DNA from: an uncultured Collinsella sp.
Lineage (GTDB): Bacteria > Actinomycetota > Coriobacteriia > Coriobacteriales > Coriobacteriaceae
Direction: 5' to 3'
Assembly: GCA_900551815.1 (NCBI GenBank)
Contig: URXE01000025.1
Span: 1 to 32,194 of the forward strand
Length of the DNA stretch: 32,194 bases
The position numbers and the translations under genes are program-made. Shown here piece after piece: positions 8,334 to 16,795 of the stretch. Numbering within the stretch: the first letter of the stretch is position 1; every line of letters starts with the position of its first letter. A model generated the notes under the pieces. The model did no database searches. It worked only from the letters and a program-made list of their open reading frames with translations, and was not told the DNA's origin.

Positions 8334-8531
8334 GTGCGCTCCACATCCATAATCCGACAAATAGGCCCAATGCATGCACATTAGAACCGTATATAGTCGA
8401 AAGTATACCCCGAGCGGGCGCAAACGACCGAATTCGGGCCATCTTAACGCCGCGAGCGGACAAGGATATAGCCTAATCTCCATATCGGACTAAAATCATG
8501 GCATCAAACGACCTTCTCATGCGAGGATTCT

Positions 8532-9554
8532 ATGACGGCAAGCGACGCGACCGCGACAATTAAAAAGGGGGCACCCGAGCCCGGTTTCGATAAAACGGCT
8601 CAGCGCATCCTCAACCTTTTCTTTGTACTCAACAGTTCTCCCGAACCGCTGACGACCGAGCAAATCGTCCTGGATTCCGATTTGGGATACGGCTCGGGCA
8701 ATATCGACTCAGACAAGCGCAAGTTCCGCCGCGATCGCGACAAGCTGCTCGAACGCGGCATCGTTATCAGGGAGGTTCGTGCTGCCGGAGCGCAGGAAAC
8801 CGAGGAAAGCGCGTGGACGATCGACCGCGAGCACACGTTTGCCGCGGGCGGTCTCATCACCGCAGACGATGCCGACATCCTGCTCAATGCCATCGACCAG
8901 ACACTCGCGGCAGGCTCATCCACCTTTGCCGCGCCGCTTGCCGACATTCGCTCCAAGATTGCCTACCTCACCGGCGCATCGACGACAGGAGAGACACCGA
9001 TCCGCCGCTCTCCCGCCGTCGATGCGGTATGGAGTGCCTTTGCCGAGCGTTGCGCGCTGCGCTTTTTGTACCAAAACGGACGCGGTGAACAACGCGAGCG
9101 GACCGTTTGCGTCTACGGCATGTTCGAGCGCGAGGGCACGGCATACTTCTGCGGCCTCGACAATGCCACCGGCAATATCAGAACATTCCGCTGCGACCGT
9201 ATCGTTCGCGCCTGGAGACCTTCGAAGGCCTACACCATTCCTGCGGATTTCAACCTCAACGATTACTTATTCTTTGAGTTCGATTTTGCCGACCGCCCAC
9301 CCGTTGCGGCTACGTTCTCGTTCGCGCGTGAAGCGCAGGCCGATATGATCAGCGGTCTCACACGCGGACGAGGCGAACTCATGCGCACCGAAGCAGAGTG
9401 GACCTGGACCGTTGACGTGCGCGACCTTGAAGCCGCAGCCTCGTTTTGCATGGCCCATGCCATGGATGGCATGAGGCCCGTCGCCCCCGATGCTCTCAAG
9501 CAGGCGTGGAATCACCTCATCGAAAGGACGGTGCACGAGCATGCCCGTGCGTAA
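8532..9554 (+). CDS. WYL-domain transcriptional regulator, PafB/PafC-like (first of pair)
   Basis: A 340-residue protein. An N-terminal helix-turn-helix region (about 18-95, AQRILNLFFVLNSSPEPLTT onward) contains the SDKRKFRRDRDKLLERG stretch typical of WYL regulators. The WYL domain is about 160-235 (RFLYQNGRGEQRERTV, then a YFCGLD segment and RTFRCDRIVRAW), followed by a C-terminal WCX-like extension. In actinobacteria such paired regulators (PafB/PafC) activate LexA-independent DNA damage genes, and WYL domains bind nucleic-acid ligands. ATG at 8532 has GAGGA at 8523-8527. It overlaps the next WYL gene by 14 bases, so they are co-translated. Assigning PafB versus PafC is not possible by eye. 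Confidence 0.88.
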   Translation: MTASDATATIKKGAPEPGFDKTAQRILNLFFVLNSSPEPLTTEQIVLDSDLGYGSGNIDSDKRKFRRDRDKLLERGIVIREVRAAGAQETEESAWTIDREHTFAAGGLITADDADILLNAIDQTLAAGSSTFAAPLADIRSKIAYLTGASTTGETPIRRSPAVDAVWSAFAERCALRFLYQNGRGEQRERTVCVYGMFEREGTAYFCGLDNATGNIRTFRCDRIVRAWRPSKAYTIPADFNLNDYLFFEFDFADRPPVAATFSFAREAQADMISGLTRGRGELMRTEAEWTWTVDVRDLEAAASFCMAHAMDGMRPVAPDALKQAWNHLIERTVHEHARA

Positions 9555-10458
9555 ACTCACCAGCGAGCAAAGACTCTCGCGCGCCATCGACATCATGGAG
9601 GCCCTCTACGCCGCCGGCGAGAATGGCATGACACGAGACGAGCTTTGCAGCCGCTTTGATATCACGGGGGCATCGCTCGACGAGATTCTCGAGATCGTCT
9701 CGACGCTTGCGGACCGAGAATCGGGCGCACGCATTATCTGCGAACGCCGCGGCGAGTGCGTGGTCCTCACCGGTGACGCGGGGCGCGTGCTACCCCTGCG
9801 TCTGAGTGCCGCCGAGGGCGCTGTGCTCAACCATGAACTTGAATCATTGGGAATCGAACCCCAAGCTGCGGCTCGAATACGGCACGCCCTTCTTCCCGAA
9901 GAGCTCGGCTACAACCAGCGCGTCTTTGACACCGTCTCCCACGGATTGCACTGGCAGCAGCTGAGCTGCGCCATTCGGGACGGCGTTCGCTGCCGCATCT
10001 CGTATCGCTCGATGGATGACACACAAGCGCGCGAGCGCTTGGTCGACCCCTTGCGCATCACAACAAACGGCGACCAAACGTATCTGATTGCCTGGGATGT
10101 CGCGGTCGACGAGCAGCGTACCTATCGCATGGATAAAATCGAGGGCCTGGTCTTGACCGACGACTCCGTCGTGCGCCACGCACCGGAGCCCGCGACCCTC
10201 CACGACTCCCTCGCCCAGGCGGAGCGGAACGCGAAGCTTCTCATGCCGCGCGCCTTGGCAGAGCGCCTAGACTGGCCCGGCATCATGTCAATTGAACCCA
10301 ATGGGGCGGACTGCTCAACAGTGAATGTGCGCTACGGCTCCGAACGCTGGCTGTTAAGCCAGGTAATCGCAGCGGGCGGGGCCATCCGCATCTTGGATGA
10401 CCCCGCCCTGTCAGAACGTCTGTGCGATATGGCAAAATCCCTCGTCTGTCCGCTTTAG
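9541..10458 (+). CDS. WYL-domain transcriptional regulator, PafB/PafC-like (second of pair)
   Basis: I choose the ATG at 9541 (MPVRKLTSEQRLSRAIDIME), giving 305 residues; the frame is open back to 9490 but the extra residues lie wholly within the previous gene. The N-terminal winged helix is about 8-80, with a WYL domain about 140-215 (CRISYRSMDD, TYLIAWDVAVDEQRTYRMDKIEG), then a C-terminal domain. It overlaps the preceding WYL gene by 14 bases, as expected for subunits of a PafBC-type heterodimer. Its TAG (10456-10458) overlaps the TAA of the convergent dinG-like gene, so there is no terminator between them. The DNA-damage role is inferred from the family and from the neighbouring repair helicase. 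Confidence 0.88.
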   Translation: MPVRKLTSEQRLSRAIDIMEALYAAGENGMTRDELCSRFDITGASLDEILEIVSTLADRESGARIICERRGECVVLTGDAGRVLPLRLSAAEGAVLNHELESLGIEPQAAARIRHALLPEELGYNQRVFDTVSHGLHWQQLSCAIRDGVRCRISYRSMDDTQARERLVDPLRITTNGDQTYLIAWDVAVDEQRTYRMDKIEGLVLTDDSVVRHAPEPATLHDSLAQAERNAKLLMPRALAERLDWPGIMSIEPNGADCSTVNVRYGSERWLLSQVIAAGGAIRILDDPALSERLCDMAKSLVCPL

Positions 10459-13349
10459 CGGCGCCGCTCGTGGCGTGCGCGCCACAGCTGTAGATAGTGC
10501 CCGATTTGTGCCGATTCGATGCGCTGATAGGAACTCGTGGGCAGCGACGTTAAGAATTTCTTGCCGTAGCCCTTCGTCACCAGGCGCGGGTCGGCCAAGA
10601 TGAGTACGCCACAATCGGTCGACGAGCGAATGAGACGACCGGCTGCTTGCTTGACCTCGAGCACGGCCTCGGGCAGCGAATAGCGCGCCCAAGCGCGGTC
10701 TTCGCGCAGATTGCGCTCGCATGAGAGCGGGTCTGTGGGGCTCGAGAACGGCAGCTTGGGGATGATGACGCAGCGCAGCGTCTCGCCGCTGGCGTCAAAC
10801 CCCTCCCAAAAGGCCTTGAGCGCAAAGAGCGACGAAGTCGGTTCGTTGATAAAGCGATCGCGCAGACGGCGAGGAGACGAGTTGCGCTGCTGGCAGTTGA
10901 GTTCCAGACCCGCACGAGCCATCTTGGGCTCGACGCGAGCGTACAGCTCCTCCATGTCACGCCTATTGGTGAACAGCGTGAGCACCGAGCCGCCCATGGC
11001 AAGATGAGCGTCGACCAGCACACGCTCGAGCGCCGAAAGATAGCTCTCACGATCGCGCGGATCGGGGATATCCCCAGCCACGACCACGGCCATATTCGAA
11101 TCGAAGTCGTAGCTCGAATCCAAGTGCAGCGACGATGATGTCGACGCGCCGATGCGATCGAGGCCGACGGCGTGGTTAAAGTGCTCAAAGCTCTTGGAAA
11201 CCGTCATGGTCGCCGATGCAAAGATAGCCGTGTGGACCTCGGGCAGCCACTCGGTTGCCAAGGCCTCGCCAATATCGATGCGCTCCGCAGTCATCGACTC
11301 GCCACCGGCGCGCAGTCTGCGATTGACTTGCAACGAGTACACGTAGTGTTCGTCGGTACCGTCAATGATGAGTTTGAGGTTCTCGGCCAGCTCATGTAGG
11401 CGGCGCGAGATATCACCCAGGTCGACAACAACCTCGGGCTTGTCGGCGGCGACGGCTTGTACCAGCGCGTCGACGCTCTTGTCCGCTTGTTCCAATGCGT
11501 CGATGGCAGTGTAGGCCGACTGTAAGAAATCATGCCAGTCGTCAGATTCGCGCAGTTCGGGGCCAATCCATAGGTTCGCATTGTCATAGCCCCCGCGGGC
11601 ACGGCGGCCAAGCTCGCGAACGCCGTCAAACACATCGGCAATCGCCATGCTCGCACGTACAACCGTCGACGTCGCCTTGGCGGTAAGACCCAGGTAGAGC
11701 GTAGAGCCCTCCGAAGCTGCCAAATCGCGGGAAACCTGGCTCAGTGCACCGGTGCTCGAGCCACCCAGGCGCTCAAACAGAACGCGCGATTCATCCGCCG
11801 ACACCACGCGCGCCCATTGACGGCGAGCCTCGCGCTCGATGGAGTGGGCCTCATCGATCACCCAGTGACGAATCGGAGGCAAGATTCTGCCCTCGGCCGC
11901 AACATTGCGGAACAGCAGGGAATGGTTGGTGACCACCACATCGGCATGCGCCGCGCGACGGCGGGCGCCGTGGACCAGGCATTTATCGGGGAAAAACGGG
12001 CATAGGCGACGGGCGCACTCGCGCGACGCCGTCGTAAAGTCGGGACGGTTGACACTGCGCCAGCGAATGCCGAGCGAGTCGAGGTCGCCATCGGCCGACT
12101 GACACACGTACGCCATGATGACCGCGACTGCCGTAAGCGTGTCGGCAGGATCACGCTTAGTCGTAATTTCGACTTGGCTACGGCTCATGCGCTCAAGCTT
12201 GCGCAAGCATGGATAGTGGTCATAACCCTTGAGGGCGCAAAACGATAGGCCTCCGTCCAGTTGCTCGGCAAGTTTGGGCAGCTCATGATACATGAGCTGG
12301 TCGGCAAGATTATTCGATTTAGTCGCGATACCAACCGTGATGTTGTTGCGGCGCGCGGCCTCGGCAAAAGGCACCAGGTAAGCCATCGATTTGCCGACGC
12401 CCGTCCCCGCCTCAATCACGCGATGCGTTCCCGTAACGAGTGCGTCACGGACCTCGAGCGCCATCGCGATCTGCTCATCGCGCGGCTCGTACGTGGGGTA
12501 CATGCGATTAACCAGGCCGCCCGGGGCATAGTCCGCCTCGATTTCCTCGCGACTCGGCATCTTAAGGACCGGTAGCTCGTCCGCATCAACGCGATCATCG
12601 GCCCGATCGGCCTTGAGTACGTCGGCGCGGGCGGCGCTGAGAGAGAAGATGGAACCGGGGTTCTGCCCCGCCAAGAACGAGAAGATGGGACGATAGGACC
12701 AGGGTACGTCGGGATGCATGTCGGCCAGGCGCGCCATTAAGCCCTGAGGCAAGTCGGTGAGTGCCACGAGCAACACGCGCCATACGCCACACAGGGCGTC
12801 GACATCGGCGTTGGCGCGGTGCGACACCGAATCGCAGCCAAACAGGTCGGCCATGAAAGAGAGCTTATGCGAGGCCAGGCGCGGAAGCGCGATGCGCGAC
12901 AGCGCCAGCGAATCGATCCAGATGTCGCTGACGTTGACACCGCCCTTGACCGACTCGATAAACGAACGGTCGAAGGTGGCGTTATGCGCAATCACCGGGC
13001 AGCCGCCGACAAAATCGGCGAGAGCGGCCACGGCCTCGACGGCCGATGGGGCATCCACCACATCGGCGTTTGTAATGCTCGTGAGTTCGGTAATCTCGGC
13101 AGGAATCAGCTGCTTGGGATGCACGAAGGTATCGAAGCGGTCGACGATCTCGCGGCCCGAAAGACGGGCCGCCGATATCTCGATCAGTTCATTGTCCTGT
13201 ACTGAAAGACCTGTGGTCTCGGTATCGAGGACGATAACATCTTCCTCGATGAGACCAAACGATTGGGTTTTGGCGCGCTCGGCGAGCGTGGCATAGGAGT
13301 CGATGACAAACTGCGGCGTTCCTGACGAAACCGCGTCCTCGATTAGCAT
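10455..13349 (-). CDS. dinG: DinG-family helicase with N-terminal DEDDh exonuclease domain
   Basis: A 964-residue protein with two parts. Residues about 35-200 form a DnaQ-type 3'-5' exonuclease domain: LDTETTG (D42, E44), AHNATFDRSF (D127), and H177/D182 in SHRANADVDA. The helicase part is superfamily 2, XPD/DinG type: Walker A AGTGVGKS (314-321), DEAH (499-502), and motif VI QAAGRLIRS near the end. Four cysteines at 381, 445, 450 and 457 (YPC, REC, RLC, DKC) have the arrangement of the iron-sulfur cluster of XPD/DinG helicases. Members unwind 5'-3' and act on R-loops, forks and damaged DNA. The ATG at 13349 overlaps the ddl stop by 7 bases, so the two are translationally coupled. Confidence 0.92.
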   Translation of the reverse strand: MLIEDAVSSGTPQFVIDSYATLAERAKTQSFGLIEEDVIVLDTETTGLSVQDNELIEISAARLSGREIVDRFDTFVHPKQLIPAEITELTSITNADVVDAPSAVEAVAALADFVGGCPVIAHNATFDRSFIESVKGGVNVSDIWIDSLALSRIALPRLASHKLSFMADLFGCDSVSHRANADVDALCGVWRVLLVALTDLPQGLMARLADMHPDVPWSYRPIFSFLAGQNPGSIFSLSAARADVLKADRADDRVDADELPVLKMPSREEIEADYAPGGLVNRMYPTYEPRDEQIAMALEVRDALVTGTHRVIEAGTGVGKSMAYLVPFAEAARRNNITVGIATKSNNLADQLMYHELPKLAEQLDGGLSFCALKGYDHYPCLRKLERMSRSQVEITTKRDPADTLTAVAVIMAYVCQSADGDLDSLGIRWRSVNRPDFTTASRECARRLCPFFPDKCLVHGARRRAAHADVVVTNHSLLFRNVAAEGRILPPIRHWVIDEAHSIEREARRQWARVVSADESRVLFERLGGSSTGALSQVSRDLAASEGSTLYLGLTAKATSTVVRASMAIADVFDGVRELGRRARGGYDNANLWIGPELRESDDWHDFLQSAYTAIDALEQADKSVDALVQAVAADKPEVVVDLGDISRRLHELAENLKLIIDGTDEHYVYSLQVNRRLRAGGESMTAERIDIGEALATEWLPEVHTAIFASATMTVSKSFEHFNHAVGLDRIGASTSSSLHLDSSYDFDSNMAVVVAGDIPDPRDRESYLSALERVLVDAHLAMGGSVLTLFTNRRDMEELYARVEPKMARAGLELNCQQRNSSPRRLRDRFINEPTSSLFALKAFWEGFDASGETLRCVIIPKLPFSSPTDPLSCERNLREDRAWARYSLPEAVLEVKQAAGRLIRSSTDCGVLILADPRLVTKGYGKKFLTSLPTSSYQRIESAQIGHYLQLWRARHERRR

Positions 13350-14308
13350 GCAATGCCCGCTCGACGAAGACCCATACGGATCAGACTGTCACAGACCTGC
13401 GGGAACGTCATGTCATCGGTGTGGCGGATCTCATCCGGATACAGCGACGTATCGGTCATGCCGGGAATCGTGTTGGTCTCGAGGATAACGGGGCCGTCCT
13501 CGCTCACGATAAAGTCGCTGCGCGAGATACCCAGGCAGCCGAGTGCCTTATGGGCAGCACAGGCGAGCTCCTGAGCACGAGCGTAGTTCTCGGGCGAAAT
13601 CTGTGCCGGAATGCGATGGATATCCGTGGGGTCCACATACTTCACGTCCAGATCGTAGAACTCGCAGTCCTTGGGCTTACGAATCTCGACAATCGGCAGA
13701 GCGCGCACGTCGTCCTCGCCGTACACACCGACGGTGATCTCGGTACCCTCGATGCACTTCTCGACCAGCACTTTGTCGCCGTACGCAAACGCCTTGGCGA
13801 TTGCCGCGGGCAGCTCGGAGGGCTCATGGACCAGGGAAATGCCATAGCTGGAACCGTTGACGGCCGGCTTCACAAAGCAGCGCTCGCCACAAACCTCGAC
13901 GATATGATCGATATCGACTTCATCGCCCACCTCGAGCGCGAGGCCGGGGGCAATGGGAATGCCCGCCTTGGCGTACAGGAGCTTAGAGACCTCCTTGTCG
14001 GCACCGCAGGCGCTGGCAAGCACGCCCGAGGCCGTGTAGGGGATACCCATGGTCTCCATGGCGCCCTGCATGGCGCCATCCTCGCCGCCGGCACCGTGCA
14101 TGGCGATAAACGCCACTTCAAAGCCGCCGGTCGCCATGGTTACCATAAAATCATCGGCAGCCGTGTCGAGCAGCTCCACCGAAGTGTAGCCGGCCTCCTT
14201 CAAGGCAGCCACGACGTTCTTTCCCGAATTGAGCGAGATCTCGCGCTCAGCGGAATGACCGCCCGCCAAGACCGCTACGTGCATGTTCTCTAGGCTTTTA
14301 CCCGGCAT
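13343..14308 (-). CDS. ddl: D-alanine--D-alanine ligase
   Basis: A 321-residue ATP-grasp enzyme that joins two D-alanines for peptidoglycan precursors. Visible motifs are AGGHSAEREISL (substrate 1 site), AMHGAGGEDG, FVKPAVNGSSYGISL (ATP and omega-loop region) and ETNTIPGMTDTSLYP (magnesium and second D-Ala site). Length is near the usual 300-370. The ATG at 14308 is preceded by GAGGAGGAG. A weak promoter can be drawn on the minus strand (TACAAT at 14349-14354 with TTGGGG 18 bases upstream). It diverges from rlmN and reads into dinG by a 7-base overlap. Confidence 0.95.
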   Translation of the reverse strand: MPGKSLENMHVAVLAGGHSAEREISLNSGKNVVAALKEAGYTSVELLDTAADDFMVTMATGGFEVAFIAMHGAGGEDGAMQGAMETMGIPYTASGVLASACGADKEVSKLLYAKAGIPIAPGLALEVGDEVDIDHIVEVCGERCFVKPAVNGSSYGISLVHEPSELPAAIAKAFAYGDKVLVEKCIEGTEITVGVYGEDDVRALPIVEIRKPKDCEFYDLDVKYVDPTDIHRIPAQISPENYARAQELACAAHKALGCLGISRSDFIVSEDGPVILETNTIPGMTDTSLYPDEIRHTDDMTFPQVCDSLIRMGLRRAGIAC

Positions 14309-14393
14309 GGGCAGACTCCTCCTCTATAATTTCTGCAGCTGATACCATATTGTAGCGATACCCTCTACGTTTCCCCAAAATCGAAAGGCTTCC

Positions 14394-15446
14394 ATGAATC
14401 CCAGGACTAAATCTCAGGACATTCGCGACTTGAGCCAAAACGATATTCGCGAGCTCGTGGCCGAACTTGGCCAGCCCGCCTTCCGCGCGAAGCAGCTCAT
14501 CGAATGGGTCTTTGAGAAGAACGTTTGTTCGTTTGACGATATGACCAACCTTCCCAAGGCTTTCCGCGAGCAGCTTAAAGAGGCTTTTGCCTTTGACACG
14601 CCGACTGAACTCACCAAGCAGGTTTCCAAAGATGGCTCTCGCAAGTATCTGCTCGAGTACCACGACGGCGTTTCCGTCGAGACCGTCGGCATGCCCCGTC
14701 GTAACAAGCTTTCCGTCTGCGTTTCCACCCAGGCAGGCTGTGGCATGGGCTGTGCCTTTTGTGCTACCGGTCTCAACGGCCTCAAGCGCTCTCTGACCGC
14801 TCAAGAGATCGTCGACCAGGTACTTCATGTATCCAACGACTTTAGCGAGCGCGCCACGAGCGTTGTCTTCATGGGCCAGGGCGAGCCGTTTGCCAACTAC
14901 GACGAGGTTCTCAAGGCGCTGCGAATCCTCAACGACCCCGATGGCATCGGTATCGGCGCTCGTCACCTCACTGTCTCTACCAGTGGCGTTATTCCCGGTA
15001 TTCGCAAATTTGCCGACATCCCCGAGCAGTTCACGCTTGCCGTTTCTCTGCATTCCGCCATCCAGTCGACGCGCAATAAGCTCATGCCCGGTGTTAAGAA
15101 GTACACGCTGCTTCGCCTTTACGAAGCGCTTCAGCTCTACACCGAGAAGACTGGCCGCCGCCCGACCTATGAGTATGCCATGATCGAAGGCGTCAACGAT
15201 ACGAATCCCGAAATGCAGGCGCTCTGCGACTTCTGCGAGGGAACGTTGTGCCACGTTAACCTGATTCAGCTTAACGACATCGAGGGCAGCCCGCTCAAGC
15301 CATCGCCGATTCATAAGGTTGAGGATCTTCAGCGTCGCCTTGAGTCTCGTGGCATCGAGACCACGATTCGTAACTCCCGTGGTAACGATATTGACGCCGC
15401 TTGCGGACAGCTGAAGCAGCGCTTCAAAGTTCAGAAGAACGCATAG
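14394..15446 (+). CDS. rlmN: dual-specificity 23S rRNA/tRNA adenine-2 methyltransferase, radical SAM
   Basis: A 350-residue protein of normal RlmN length. It methylates C2 of A2503 in 23S rRNA and of A37 in some tRNAs. The radical-SAM cluster motif is CGMGCAFC (Cys116, 120, 123). Other family segments are FMGQGEPFANYDEV, HLTVSTSGVIPGI, LAVSLHSAIQSTRNKLMP, RRPTYEYAMIEGVND and, near the C terminus, RNSRGNDIDAACGQL with its conserved cysteine. ATG at 14394 follows AAAGG. A perfect 16-bp hairpin terminator follows the stop. Codon use is richer in T at third positions than in the neighbouring genes. The 408-codon frame on the other strand is a shadow. Confidence 0.97.
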   Translation: MNPRTKSQDIRDLSQNDIRELVAELGQPAFRAKQLIEWVFEKNVCSFDDMTNLPKAFREQLKEAFAFDTPTELTKQVSKDGSRKYLLEYHDGVSVETVGMPRRNKLSVCVSTQAGCGMGCAFCATGLNGLKRSLTAQEIVDQVLHVSNDFSERATSVVFMGQGEPFANYDEVLKALRILNDPDGIGIGARHLTVSTSGVIPGIRKFADIPEQFTLAVSLHSAIQSTRNKLMPGVKKYTLLRLYEALQLYTEKTGRRPTYEYAMIEGVNDTNPEMQALCDFCEGTLCHVNLIQLNDIEGSPLKPSPIHKVEDLQRRLESRGIETTIRNSRGNDIDAACGQLKQRFKVQKNA

Positions 15447-15464
15447 GGGAGTCGCACCCCAAAA

Positions 15465-15480
15465 CGTTTCATGTGAAACA
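15465..15480. promoter_or_regulatory. variant parS-like site
   Basis: CGTTTCATGTGAAACA matches the ParB site TGTTTCACGTGAAACA at 14 of 16 positions and keeps the GTTTC...GAAAC arms. It lies between the rlmN stop and its terminator, about 2.2 kb from the perfect parS cluster. Whether ParB binds it is unknown. Confidence 0.5.
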
Positions 15481-15483
15481 TCG

Positions 15484-15520
15484 AACGGCCCCGGTTGCAG
15501 GATATGCAACCGGGGCCGTT
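15484..15520 (+). terminator. rlmN intrinsic terminator
   Basis: A perfect 16-bp stem (15484-15499 with 15505-15520), core CGGCCCCGGTTGC, with loop GGATA and followed by TTCATTTATT. It sits 37 bases after the rlmN stop. Confidence 0.85.
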
Positions 15521-15581
15521 TCATTTATTGACCTTAATTTTGAATCAGCCGCTACCTGTCCCATTTTTTACGGCCAAAATA

Positions 15582-15617
15582 AGGGGTCCTTGCCTCGTGA
15601 ATCAGACAAGAACCCCT
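15582..15617 (-). terminator. terminator of the rsmG-parA-parB segment
   Basis: On the minus strand AGGGGTTCTTG and CAAGGACCCCT pair (one U-G wobble) and are followed by TTATTTT. On the plus strand the same position would be a C-A mismatch, so the hairpin fits the minus strand better. It lies about 30 bases past the small gene that ends the par group. Confidence 0.75.
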
Positions 15618-15636
15618 CAAAATATGCTAAGTAATT

Positions 15637-15649
15637 GTTAGGTACCTAA
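15637..15649. repeat. GTTAGGTACCTAA palindrome, copy 1
   Basis: Contains the 12-base perfect palindrome TTAGGTACCTAA, overlapping the stop codon of the small membrane gene at 15646. An identical 13-base string occurs at 19141-19153. The pair brackets the par-rsmG-khpB region. Function unknown. Confidence 0.6.
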
Positions 15650-15900
15650 TAGCCTACATTTTCCCATTGGTTGCTAACCCAACCTTGATTAATCTTGGGA
15701 TTCTTCGTTACCTGAGCAGTGCGCATGGCAACATCTTCTGTCATAACATCCATTTTCTTCTTGGAAGTATCGACGATATCTTGCGCGCCTCGAAGCAGAC
15801 GACCTCGAAGTTCATCGTCTGTCGCGATCTTATATCCAGCAAAGGCACCAGCCGCGACAGTCGTCGCCAATGCAATCGTAGTTAAAATCTTATTCCTCAT
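15646..15900 (-). CDS. small membrane-anchored protein translationally coupled to parB
   Basis: I choose the ATG at 15900 (MRNKILTTIALATTVAAGAF), giving 84 residues, because AAGGAGG sits at ideal distance just upstream; the frame is open back to 15918. The start overlaps the parB stop by 11 bases, and its ribosome binding site lies inside the last parB codons. Residues about 5-27 form a single hydrophobic helix with small residues; the rest is charged (DDELRGRLLRGAQDIVDTSKKK) and likely helical, ending in QGWVSNQWENVGY. The general shape recalls YtxH-like small membrane proteins, but I do not recognise a family. Position suggests co-expression with ParAB and possibly a membrane-linked role in segregation; that is inference. 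Confidence 0.8.
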   Translation of the reverse strand: MRNKILTTIALATTVAAGAFAGYKIATDDELRGRLLRGAQDIVDTSKKKMDVMTEDVAMRTAQVTKNPKINQGWVSNQWENVGY

Positions 15901-16795
15901 CTTGGCCTCCTTGATCAAACTGAATCATTTCGCCAAGAATACGAGAGAGCTCTTCCTCGTCTTTAAACTCAATCTCAATCTTATTCTTTCCACGCGAGCT
16001 CTTCACACGCACGTTGGTATTAAAAACCTGACGAAGCACGCGAGCAGCCTTTTTAAAAGACTGAGGCGTTGCAGGCCTCGGCGTCTTAGGTGTCTCTCCG
16101 GCAGAAAACAACGGAGCGAGATTTTCTGTCGCTCTTACGGAAAGGCCCTCTGCAACAACCTTCTCTGCAAGTCGAATTCGAGCATCCTCATAGGGAACTG
16201 CAAGAATCGCACGCGCATGACCAGCAGTAAGTTTGCCCTCAAAAATCATCTGCTGAACAACTTCAGGGAGATCGAGAAGACGCAGTGAGTTTGTAATTGC
16301 AGAGCGTGACTTGCTTACTGCCTTCGACAATGCCTCCTGTGTCATACCGCTGGCATCGATGAGCTGTCGATAGCCCTTAGCCTCTTCGACGGGATTCAGA
16401 TCAGAACGTTGAAGGTTTTCGATAAGAGCAAGAGCCAGCATCTCTTCATCATTAACATCTTTAATGATAACAGGCAGTTCCTCAAGACCAGCAAGCTTTG
16501 AAGCTTGGTAACGACGCTCACCAGCAATGATCTCATAGCCGTTTCCATGCTTGCGAACCAAAAGCGGCTGCAAAACGCCGTGTTCTTGGATTGACTCGCT
16601 TAACTCGCGAAGTTCAGTTTCATTAAAATGAATTCGTGGCTGATTAGGGTTGGGAACGATATCCTCAATAGGTAGTTTTGTTTCAGATGCGGTATTTGCA
16701 GCCGATGTAGCCGAACCACCGGTCTCATACTCGGCCTCTGAGACCAAAGCATTGAGTCCACGTCCTAATCCGCCACGTTTCTTTACACTAGGCAC
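15890..16795 (-). CDS. parB: chromosome partitioning protein ParB (Spo0J family)
   Basis: A 301-residue CTP-dependent clamp that loads at parS and spreads along DNA. The N-terminal KKRGGLGRGLNAL is the ParA-stimulating patch. Then come IVPNPNQPRIHF, the CTP-binding boxes around GNGYEIIAGERRYQAS and ALIENLQRSDLNPVEEA, and a helix-turn-helix (MTQEALSKAVSKSRSAITNSLRLL) for parS binding. A Pro/Thr linker and a C-terminal dimerisation domain (about 240-298) follow. Its ATG at 16795 overlaps the parA stop by 8 bases. Length and order are typical of chromosomal ParB. Base composition is more A+T rich than in gyrase or dnaA. Confidence 0.97.
   Translation of the reverse strand: MPSVKKRGGLGRGLNALVSEAEYETGGSATSAANTASETKLPIEDIVPNPNQPRIHFNETELRELSESIQEHGVLQPLLVRKHGNGYEIIAGERRYQASKLAGLEELPVIIKDVNDEEMLALALIENLQRSDLNPVEEAKGYRQLIDASGMTQEALSKAVSKSRSAITNSLRLLDLPEVVQQMIFEGKLTAGHARAILAVPYEDARIRLAEKVVAEGLSVRATENLAPLFSAGETPKTPRPATPQSFKKAARVLRQVFNTNVRVKSSRGKNKIEIEFKDEEELSRILGEMIQFDQGGQDEE

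Noticed and set aside
8334..8483. 50-residue N-terminal extension of the M28-like protein
   Set aside because: No ribosome binding site at 8483, composition unlike the gene, and a better start at 8333; a possible promoter -10 also lies within it.
14298..15524. 408-codon frame on the minus strand opposite rlmN
   Set aside because: It lies entirely antisense to a clearly recognised radical-SAM gene and has no recognisable domain; long antisense frames are expected in this base composition.
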